From Planctomycetota bacterium (GTDB lineage: Bacteria > Planctomycetota > MHYJ01 > JACQXL01 > JAVHLO01): a stretch of DNA of 9,003 nt. Shown here in pieces: positions 1-5,052 of this stretch. The stretch spans positions 1 to 9,003 of the forward strand of contig JAVHLO010000122.1 in NCBI GenBank assembly GCA_031082105.1. Reading direction: 5' to 3'. Position 1 is the first letter of the stretch, and each line of letters begins with the position of its first letter. A program made the translations under genes and the position numbers. The notes below the pieces were generated by a model. The model searched no databases. It saw nothing but the letters and a program-made list of their open reading frames with translations, and had not been told where the DNA came from.

Positions 1-115
1 GAGAAACGACGGCACTCCGCTGCGGCTACGTGCCTTACTACAAACCTTCGTGAATAATGCGGGCTAGTTGAAGCGCGAATGCCCGCGGCGGTGTCGGGGC
101 CAAGCGCGCATTCCC
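1..115. other. non-coding left edge, no gene recognised
   Basis: No reading frame here can be assigned to a gene. The three forward frames open at the window edge stop at about positions 49, 55 and 65. A small imperfect hairpin is visible (GGCAC at 11-15 with GTGCC at 30-34). The end of an upstream gene just outside the window cannot be excluded. Confidence 0.5.
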
Positions 116-144
116 TTGACTTCAGGGGACAATGCTGCTATCAT
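116..144 (+). promoter_or_regulatory. sigma70-type promoter upstream of cbiO
   Basis: TTGACT at 116-121 (five of six bases of the -35 consensus) is separated by exactly 17 bp from TATCAT at 139-144 (four of six of the -10 consensus, including the key first T, second A and last T). Transcription should start near 151, just before the first arm of the hairpin at 154. No other promoter is evident between the T-tract and the cbiO start, so cbiO expression probably depends on this one. The assignment rests on sequence match only. Confidence 0.7.
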
Positions 145-150
145 CCGTGC

Positions 151-252
151 GTAAACGAGGCCATGAAGGTCTCAGGCGCAATGACACCGAAACGGTCCGC
201 CCGACGCGTCGTTGTGCCGATGTGAAACCTTCATGGCCTCGTTCTTTTTTTT
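151..252 (+). promoter_or_regulatory. nested hairpin with T8 tract: candidate attenuator leader or small RNA
   Basis: A perfect 17-bp stem pairs 154-170 with 227-243 and is followed by C and eight T residues (245-252), the form of an intrinsic terminator on the + strand. Inside it an 11-bp stem pairs 175-185 with 208-218 (two G-U pairs), and a small ACCG/CGGT hairpin sits at 186-196. The predicted transcript from the promoter at 116-144 would begin almost exactly at the first arm and end at the T-tract, about 100 nt, with the cbiO start codon 24 bp further on. This could be a leader that controls read-through into cbiO, a free small RNA, or a terminator of upstream transcription that happens to lie behind a promoter. 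The conserved cores of cobalamin and NiCo riboswitches are not recognisable. Confidence 0.6.
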
Positions 253-276
253 CGGCTGGAGTGCGGAGCTGCGCAA

Positions 277-1083
277 ATGGGCGAGGCAACCACAAAACCT
301 GCGATTGCGGCAAGCGACTTGTCGTACACCTATCCGGACGGTTCGCCCGGCCTGGCGGGGCTGACGTTCTCGATCATGACGGGCGAGGCCGTGGGCCTGC
401 TGGGCGCCAATGGCACAGGCAAGAGTACACTGCTGATGAGCCTTGTCGGGGTGCTTCAGTCGAAGGGGAAGATCGAAGTCTTCGGCGAGCCGCTCGCCCC
501 GAACACGCTTGCGGGCATTCGAAGGCGCGTCGGGCTGCTCTTCCAGAACCCGGACGACCAGCTCTTCTGCCCGACGGTACTCGACGAGGCGGCCTTCGGT
601 CCGTTGAACCTCGGGCGGAAGCCGGAGGAGGCCAGGCAGGCCGCGCTGGACGCCCTTCGGCTTGTGGGCCTGGCCGGTTTCGAGAACCGCGTATCGTACC
701 GGCTGAGCTTCGGCGAGAAAAAGCGCGTCGCGCTGGCCTCGATCCTGTCGATGGGTCCGGACATCCTGTTGCTCGACGAGCCGACGGGCGGGCTCGACCC
801 GCGCAGTTCCGCCGGGCTGATTGACATCCTGCTGGATCTCAAGAAGCTCGGCAAGACAATCCTGAGCGCCACGCACGACCTGCACTTCGTGGGAGAGACC
901 ATGGATCGCGCGATCGTGCTCGGGTCGGGCAGGAACATCGTCGGCTCGGGGCCGACACAAGAGATACTGTCGAACCACGATTTCCTGACGACACACAATC
1001 TCGCGCATGAACACCGTCACCATCACCCTGACGGGGCGGATGTTCACGGGCACGAGCACGAGCATTGGCGACATGCGCATTGA
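277..1083 (+). CDS. cbiO: ECF-type nickel/cobalt transporter ATPase CbiO with His-rich tail
   Basis: 268-residue cytoplasmic ATPase that powers an energy-coupling-factor transporter, most likely for Co2+ or Ni2+. Visible motifs are Walker A GANGTGKST (43-51), the ECF-typical Q-loop stretch FQNPDDQLF (89-97), a signature variant LSFGEKKR (143-150), Walker B ILLLDEPT (163-170), D-loop GGLDP (171-175) and switch His200. The C-terminal 29 residues (240-268) contain 12 histidines, a feature seen in metal-transport ATPases and suggesting metal binding or storage. The ATG at 277 has GGAG at 265-268 with an 8-nt spacer. Its usual partner CbiQ is encoded at 4089-4841 on the other strand, and no CbiM/CbiN-like component is present. 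Regulation may involve the hairpin leader just upstream. The family assignment is strong; Ni versus Co cannot be decided from sequence. Confidence 0.93.
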   Translation: MGEATTKPAIAASDLSYTYPDGSPGLAGLTFSIMTGEAVGLLGANGTGKSTLLMSLVGVLQSKGKIEVFGEPLAPNTLAGIRRRVGLLFQNPDDQLFCPTVLDEAAFGPLNLGRKPEEARQAALDALRLVGLAGFENRVSYRLSFGEKKRVALASILSMGPDILLLDEPTGGLDPRSSAGLIDILLDLKKLGKTILSATHDLHFVGETMDRAIVLGSGRNIVGSGPTQEILSNHDFLTTHNLAHEHRHHHPDGADVHGHEHEHWRHAH

Positions 1084-1140
1084 AGCGCGTCGGGGCATCG
1101 CCTTCAACAAAAGGCCGGGCACTGGGCCAAGGAGATTCCG

Positions 1141-1169
1141 TCCACCGCAGCGGATCCGCCTGCGGCGGA
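1141..1169. repeat. GCGGATCCGC-centred palindromic repeat, copy 1
   Basis: A self-complementary core GCGGATCCGC (1150-1159) is flanked by CCGCA (1145-1149) and TGCGG (1161-1165), giving a hairpin with one bulged base. A related element with the same core and longer arms is at 3856-3884. This copy lies in the gap between the convergent genes cbiO and waaF. It could act as a terminator structure, but no T-run follows on either strand. Confidence 0.6.
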
Positions 1170-1235
1170 AACCGAGTTCGGAATGACCGGCTGTCGGCGC
1201 TCTTCTCTGATTCACGGAAACTGTCGGCCAAGTTC

Positions 1236-1266
1236 TGCCCACTGCCCGCTGCCTACTGCCTGCTGC
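1236..1266. repeat. heptamer tandem repeat TGCCYRC x4
   Basis: Four consecutive 7-bp units begin at 1236, 1243, 1250 and 1257 (TGCCCAC, TGCCCGC, TGCCTAC, TGCCTGC), followed by a partial TGC. The array runs into the 3' end of waaF: the waaF stop codon (complement of 1253-1255) and its last four residues lie within it. Confidence 0.75.
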
Positions 1267-2392
1267 TTTCCGGCCTCTGTCCCAGCATCCGCAACGACTC
1301 GCGAGCGACCTCCTCCACGGCGATCGCCGTCATGCATCTGTGGTCGGTCGGGCAGGCGCGCCTGAGGCAGGGCGACTGCGGGCACGAGCCCTCCTTGCGC
1401 ACGATCTTGAACTTTCCCCCTGACGGGCCGGTTGTGGCGAGGTCCGTCGGCCCGAAGATCGCCACTAGCGGAGTCCCGACCGCCTGCGCGACGTGCATCG
1501 GGCCGGAGTCGTTGGTGATGAACACATCGCAGTCCGCGATGGCCGCCACGAGCTCTGCGAGCGATGTTCGCCCGCACAGGTCGACAAATCTTCCGGCAGG
1601 AAGGCGCGAAACGACCTGCCGCGCGGTGTCGCGCTCGGAACCGCCTCCGAAAACGACTACGCTGCCGCCCGATGCCGAGACGAGTTCTGCGGCGAGCCCT
1701 GCGAACCGGTCGGCCGGCCAGCGTTTCGCGCCGCCATAGGCCGCGCCGGGGTTCAGCCCCCACAGCGGTCTGCGGACCCGGCCGAGCAGTTCTTTTGCGC
1801 GCAGGGCCTGCTCCCGGGTGACCCGGAGTTGCGGCGCCGGCAACGGCTGCGGCATCGTGATTCCCGCGGATTCAACCACGTTCGCATAGTAGGCCGTCAT
1901 GTGGAGCCGGCGTATCTCTTCCATACACGGTATCGCGTCGGTAAGCAGGGCGGATCGGCCGTCCGTGGCGTATCCGACCCGACGCCTGGCGCCGCCGAGG
2001 AAGACGAGGAGCGCGGATCGGAACGAGTTCGGAAAAAGGAATGCGTGTTGGAACCGGTGTTGACGGAGGTCTTTGACCGTGGCCGAATACGACCACAGCG
2101 ACTGCGCGATCCTGCGCGGGAGCGATGCCTTTGCGGGCCGGGGAATCCGGACGGCGCCGGAAGGCGCGCGGGCGGAGCGCGTCGCGCCGGCCGGCTCACC
2201 GGACGGCAGCTCGATCACCCCGCGGAGAAACGGCACGTATTCGTAGATCCCGCTATTCTGCCTTCGGGTGAGCACCCACAGCTCTTCTTCGGGATGGGCA
2301 GCGTGAAGCGCCTCCAGAGCGGGGAGGCTCATGACCGCGTCACCCAGCCAGTTCGGTGAGAATATGAGTGTCCTGTCCGGCGATACGGTCAT
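1253..2392 (-). CDS. waaF: ADP-heptose:LPS heptosyltransferase II (GT9 family)
   Basis: 379-residue glycosyltransferase that adds a heptose to the inner core of lipopolysaccharide at the cytoplasmic face of the inner membrane. The N-terminal NWLGDAVMSLPAL motif (14-26) carries the family's catalytic-type Asp (D18). Further motifs are NPGAAYGGAKRWP (214-226), VVFGGGSE (246-253), GRTSLAEL (274-281), the nucleotide-sugar-binding NDSGPMHVAQAVGTP (294-308) and GPTD (314-317). A four-cysteine cluster (C337, C342, C347, C353) lies near the end, as in many WaaF-type enzymes. Residues about 64-93 form a low-complexity Ala/Arg/Pro/Ser insertion that makes the protein longer than E. coli WaaF. The start lies 13 nt after the stop of the upstream TPR gene with no clear Shine-Dalgarno, which suggests translational coupling in one transcript. 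The last four residues come from a tandem repeat, so the native C-terminus may have been altered. Confidence 0.92.
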   Translation of the reverse strand: MTVSPDRTLIFSPNWLGDAVMSLPALEALHAAHPEEELWVLTRRQNSGIYEYVPFLRGVIELPSGEPAGATRSARAPSGAVRIPRPAKASLPRRIAQSLWSYSATVKDLRQHRFQHAFLFPNSFRSALLVFLGGARRRVGYATDGRSALLTDAIPCMEEIRRLHMTAYYANVVESAGITMPQPLPAPQLRVTREQALRAKELLGRVRRPLWGLNPGAAYGGAKRWPADRFAGLAAELVSASGGSVVVFGGGSERDTARQVVSRLPAGRFVDLCGRTSLAELVAAIADCDVFITNDSGPMHVAQAVGTPLVAIFGPTDLATTGPSGGKFKIVRKEGSCPQSPCLRRACPTDHRCMTAIAVEEVARESLRMLGQRPESSRQ

Positions 2393-2405
2393 GGGCAGCA
2401 GCCGG

Positions 2406-3602
2406 CTACTTCATCCACTTTCTCGCCTCGTCGGGCCATCTCGTGCCGACGAAGAAAGCTGCCGTCTCCGCGTACAACTGCTGGGCGCGCGTGCGGTACC
2501 TGTCCGACTTCTCGGGTTCGGCCTTGTAGCCTTCTTTCAGGATGTCGAAACACCTGGCGCAATAGTACATGGCCTTTCCGAACTCCTCGATCTTGCCGGA
2601 CCATTTTCCCGTGGCGTTGACCTTGTCCCAGCAGACCACGCTGCGCAGGTAGGTGCGAAGGGCCTTGTCGAACAGGGCAATTTTCTCCGGTCCGCCCTCC
2701 TTTATTGACTCCGCCTTCTTGCGGTACATGTCGCCGATGCTGTTCCAAGCGCCGGCCTTGGTGTATTCGGCGTTCTTGCCCTGCGCTGCGGAGATGACTT
2801 TTCGCAGGGTTTCCTCCGCCTGGTCCGTCTGTCCTTGCGCCACCTGGCAGCGGCCGATGGCGAGCAGCGCGTCGCTGGCGACATCGAGAGTCTTGTCGGC
2901 GCTTGCGCGCTGGAATTCCTTGATCGCTTCCGGGTACATCTTCTTCTCTTCGAGGACGCGGCCCTTCAGGTAGACGATCTTCTGGGTGAAGTTGATGTCG
3001 AGCTTCAGATCTCTTGCCTGTTTTTCCGCCTGTGCGGCGACCTTCTCGGCGTCCTCCGGCTTGCCTCGCGCGATATGAACATTGATGAGCGCCTCATACG
3101 CCTCGCGGAGAAAACGGGAATCGGCGAACTCTTTCAGGAGCGCATCGTAGTTCTTGGCGGCCTCTTCGAGGCTGCCGTTGTTTTCGCAGCAGACGGCCAG
3201 CCTGTACCGGGCATGCTGTTTGAAAATGGCCCGCAGGTTGCGGTCCTTCAACGCGGTCTGGAAGGAGACAATGGCGTCCTTCCATTTCCCCGAATCCTGG
3301 GCCTCCTCGCCGCGCTTGAAATCGGCGGACTTGCTGTCCTCGGCGTACGTGATTTCCGCGACGCGCACCGTCGCCACCGCCCCGGTTGCCGCTCCGCCGG
3401 TTTCGGGCATGATATAGGAAATCTTGTCGTACGTCTCTTTGGTGATGGTCCCCTGCACTTCTTTGTTGCCTTCCTTTTCGTCTATTTCGATGATCGTGTC
3501 AACGAACTCCTCCTCCGGCAGGGCGAGCGCAACGGACGGAAAGAGAATTCCCGCGATCAGCGCGAAAACCGCGAGCGCCCTTGTCTTCGTGACAATCTTC
3601 AT
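2406..3602 (-). CDS. exported tetratricopeptide-repeat protein, function unknown
   Basis: 398 residues. Residues 1-27 form a signal peptide: basic start MKIVTKTR, hydrophobic core, and a likely cleavage site after ALA at 25-27. Residues about 33-88 look like a small beta-rich domain of the kind found before TPRs in secreted proteins of some environmental bacteria (alternating pattern, DTIIEIDEKEGNKEVQGTI then VATVRVAEITYAED). From about 93 to the end are repeated helical pairs of TPR type, for example GKWKDAIVSFQTAL (105-118), GSLEEAAKNYDALLKEF (143-159), MYPEAIKEFQRA (222-233) and GQTDQAEETLRKVI (257-270). The protein is probably periplasmic and acts through protein-protein contacts; its partner is unknown. 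ATG 3602 was chosen because it starts the signal peptide and has GGGAG about 10 nt upstream; an in-frame extension to 3887 would bury the signal sequence and run through the promoter. It lies 13 nt before waaF, probably in one operon. Confidence 0.85.
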   Translation of the reverse strand: MKIVTKTRALAVFALIAGILFPSVALALPEEEFVDTIIEIDEKEGNKEVQGTITKETYDKISYIMPETGGAATGAVATVRVAEITYAEDSKSADFKRGEEAQDSGKWKDAIVSFQTALKDRNLRAIFKQHARYRLAVCCENNGSLEEAAKNYDALLKEFADSRFLREAYEALINVHIARGKPEDAEKVAAQAEKQARDLKLDINFTQKIVYLKGRVLEEKKMYPEAIKEFQRASADKTLDVASDALLAIGRCQVAQGQTDQAEETLRKVISAAQGKNAEYTKAGAWNSIGDMYRKKAESIKEGGPEKIALFDKALRTYLRSVVCWDKVNATGKWSGKIEEFGKAMYYCARCFDILKEGYKAEPEKSDRYRTRAQQLYAETAAFFVGTRWPDEARKWMK

Positions 3603-3692
3603 GATCGATGCACTCCCAAACAACGCCACTTCCCGATCGCCATCGGGTCTTCTCTTCAGACGCCGATCAGGACGACCACCGCATGCGGGGCA

Positions 3693-3721
3693 ATGATACC
3701 GCAAATGGAGGGCCAGTTCAA
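3693..3721 (-). promoter_or_regulatory. sigma70-type promoter for the TPR-waaF unit
   Basis: On the minus strand TTGAAC (complement of 3716-3721) is separated by exactly 17 bp from TATCAT (complement of 3693-3698), the same -10 hexamer and spacing as the promoter before cbiO. Transcription would start near 3686, giving an untranslated leader of about 84 nt to the TPR start at 3602. A perfect 10-bp palindrome CCGCATGCGG (3679-3688) overlaps the expected start and could be an operator, although its short length makes chance possible. Confidence 0.65.
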
Positions 3722-3736
3722 GGTTTTTCGCGGTTA

Positions 3737-3760
3737 TTCGCGCCGGCAGCGAGGCGCGAA
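3737..3760. repeat. 8-bp-arm hairpin upstream of the TPR promoter
   Basis: TTCGCGCC (3737-3744) and GGCGCGAA (3753-3760) form a perfect inverted repeat with an 8-nt loop. It sits just upstream of the TPR promoter and may insulate it from transcription arriving from cbiQ, but neither strand has a clear T-run after it. Confidence 0.45.
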
Positions 3761-3855
3761 GACTACTCCCCCTATTGGTTACTAACGGAGGCGGAGAGAA
3801 AAAGTTCGCCCCTGATCGAATTTCGCGAACAGATCGGGGCAGCGAAGCAACCCTT

Positions 3856-3884
3856 TCCGCCTCAGCGGATCCGCCCGAGGCGGA
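3856..3884. repeat. GCGGATCCGC-centred palindromic repeat, copy 2
   Basis: Arms TCCGCCTC (3856-3863) and GAGGCGGA (3877-3884) flank the self-complementary core GCGGATCCGC (3865-3874), the same core as the element at 1141-1169. The two copies share AGCGGATCCGCC and the flanking hairpin layout. The rest of the 3603-4088 gap holds the TPR promoter, the hairpin at 3737-3760 and the inverted CGCCAAG arrays, and no gene that can be supported. Confidence 0.65.
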
Positions 3885-3906
3885 CAACCCCGAGAGCCCA
3901 AATGAT

Positions 3907-4026
3907 CCGCCAAAACGCCAAGAGCGCCAAGGACGCCAGAAATCATAAAGGAGGAAAGTCCGACCGGATGCGCGGGAAACTCGCGAAAATCCTGGCGGTC
4001 TCTTGATTTCCTTGGCGTCTTGGCGG
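3907..4026. repeat. inverted pair of CGCCAAG-type short tandem arrays
   Basis: The left part has four units of 8-9 bp starting with CGCCA at 3908, 3916, 3925 and 3934. The right part (3991-4026) carries similar units in the opposite orientation. The outer ends pair well: 3907-3922 matches the complement of 4011-4026 at 15 of 16 positions, so the segment could form a long hairpin with a loop of roughly 90 nt. It lies downstream of the cbiQ stop and could affect cbiQ transcript ending, though no T-tract supports a classical terminator. Confidence 0.65.
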
Positions 4027-4088
4027 TTTCCGGGTTGACAGGACCTTGAATTCTGTTTCAGATCTTGTGGACTCAGGATCCTGGGACC

Positions 4089-4841
4089 CTAGCACAGCGT
4101 ACGGAAGAGGACGAGCGCGGCCGAGAGCGCGACAAACGCCAGGGCGTCGGCAAGCCGCAACCGCATCGGCTGCAGGACCGGCATCGTCCCGGCGTAGCCG
4201 CGGAGGATCATCGCGCGATACACGCGCTCAGCGCGCCCGTAGCCGCGCAGGAAGAGGTTGCCGATCATCCGCCCCACGATGACCGCCTGCGGCAGCCACC
4301 TCGACCGGTACCCGCGCAGCGCCGCGGCCTGCCGGATTCGACCGGCTTCCTCCGCCAGCACGTGGAGATAGCGATAGGACAGGCCGAGAAGATCGGTGAA
4401 GATGGAGGGGACCAGCAGCCGGCGCAGCCCCAGCGCAAGGTAGGGAAAGGAAGTCGTCTCCATCAGGAGAACCGCGGCGGCCGCCCCGATGAACGACTTC
4501 ATGACCACTGCCAGGAGCAGCCACAGGCCCTCGACGGAGGCGTTGAACAGGCCCAGAACGTTCACCATGTTCGCATCGGATCGGAACGGGAGCCAGAGCG
4601 CCACAATGAGCGAGAACGGCAGGACGCATGCCGCCCGCAGAAGCCAGCGCAGCACGGACGCGCGCGCCAGAGCGGCGATCCACAACAGGATCCCCGCGTA
4701 GGCTGCGAAGGCCGCAAGATGGCGCGGGGAAGTCGAAACGGCCACGATCACCAGGACGAGAAACCCGAGTATCTTCGTCCGTGGATCCAGCCGATGGATT
4801 GCGGATTCGCTCGCGCTCGGAGCAGTGTCGAGCTTGGTCAC
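4089..4841 (-). CDS. cbiQ: ECF transporter transmembrane coupling protein CbiQ
   Basis: 250-residue integral membrane protein that links the ATPase (CbiO) to the substrate-binding membrane component in cobalt/nickel ECF transporters. The N-terminal HRLDPRTK (16-23) is typical of the family. Hydrophobic segments lie at about 22-38, 42-60, 66-86, 104-126 and 230-247. Two ARG-type coupling motifs used to contact the ATPases are AAALRGY (172-178) and RAMILRGYAG (209-218). The start is GTG at 4841 with GGTGGGA a few bases upstream; the next internal Met is too far in to be the start. The length fits the family. It is divergent from copA and is not in an operon with cbiO (277-1083, opposite strand) or with any CbiM/CbiN gene in the window, which is unusual. 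Metal specificity is inferred from family resemblance and from CbiO's His-rich tail. Confidence 0.9.
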   Translation of the reverse strand: MTKLDTAPSASESAIHRLDPRTKILGFLVLVIVAVSTSPRHLAAFAAYAGILLWIAALARASVLRWLLRAACVLPFSLIVALWLPFRSDANMVNVLGLFNASVEGLWLLLAVVMKSFIGAAAAVLLMETTSFPYLALGLRRLLVPSIFTDLLGLSYRYLHVLAEEAGRIRQAAALRGYRSRWLPQAVIVGRMIGNLFLRGYGRAERVYRAMILRGYAGTMPVLQPMRLRLADALAFVALSAALVLFRTLC

Positions 4842-4895
4842 TGAGTCCCACCAGAAAATTTGAATTCCACGAACGGCTGGCCCGGATTATTCATG

Positions 4896-4967
4896 ATCTG
4901 GGAGCGCCCCGACACGTCGGGGCCGATTTCCCGAAGGAAGCCCCGCAGCAGCGGGGCGCTCCCAGAT
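4896..4967. repeat. 72-bp palindromic element with two nested hairpins
   Basis: A perfect 15-bp inverted repeat pairs 4896-4910 with 4953-4967. Two smaller hairpins compete for the same GC-rich ends: CCCCGAC/GTCGGGG at 4907-4913 and 4916-4922, and GCCCCGC/GCGGGGC at 4940-4946 and 4951-4957. The element lies between the divergent genes cbiQ and copA. It resembles a dispersed palindromic repeat and is not a typical terminator, because no T-tract follows. Confidence 0.75.
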
Positions 4968-4982
4968 ACGACACGGTGTCGT
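4968..4982. promoter_or_regulatory. possible operator palindrome upstream of copA
   Basis: ACGACAC and GTGTCGT flank a single G, forming a perfect 7-bp-arm palindrome about 70 bp before the copA start. The 1-nt spacer rules out an RNA hairpin of full length, so a protein-binding site is the more natural reading. It does not match the CopY, CueR or CsoR operator patterns I know well enough to name a regulator. Confidence 0.3.
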
Positions 4983-5021
4983 CCTTCCGGCGGCGACAAG
5001 TGAAAACCGTTCGATTTCCGT

Positions 5022-5045
5022 CTCTGTGCCTCTGTGTCTCTGTGG
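5022..5045. repeat. octamer tandem repeat CTCTGTGN x3
   Basis: Three consecutive 8-bp units CTCTGTGC, CTCTGTGT and CTCTGTGG end 7 bp before the first copA ATG. The array occupies the place where a ribosome binding site for copA would be expected, and no strong Shine-Dalgarno is seen there. Confidence 0.75.
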
Positions 5046-5052
5046 CAAAAAG

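Noticed and set aside
151..252. Cobalamin or NiCo riboswitch upstream of cbiO.
   Set aside because: The conserved core sequences of those classes could not be found; only the stem-and-T-tract architecture supports a leader.
3603..3887. In-frame N-terminal extension of the TPR gene by 95 residues.
   Set aside because: It would place a signal peptide in the middle of the protein and translate across the promoter and a hairpin; ATG 3602 has a ribosome binding site.
3945..3970. GAGGAAAGTCCG resembles the conserved 5' core of bacterial RNase P RNA.
   Set aside because: The matching distal conserved region (ACAGAA-type core) and the long helical scaffold are not found downstream, where cbiQ coding sequence lies on the other strand. 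The match is best explained by chance.
3948..4006. AAAGGAGG followed by a 12-codon reading frame starting at ATG 3968.
   Set aside because: The 12-nt spacing is long, the peptide is tiny, and the frame ends within the inverted repeat. No evidence of a real gene.
4035..4063. Perfect TTGACA (4035-4040) as a + strand promoter antisense to cbiQ.
   Set aside because: The hexamer at the right distance (TCAGAT) matches only three of six -10 bases, and no forward gene follows.
48..4896. Similar 19-mers at 48-66 (reverse complement) and 4878-4896, 16 of 19 identical.
   Set aside because: A match of this quality is expected by chance several times in a 9-kb window; both are in gaps, which is mildly suggestive only.
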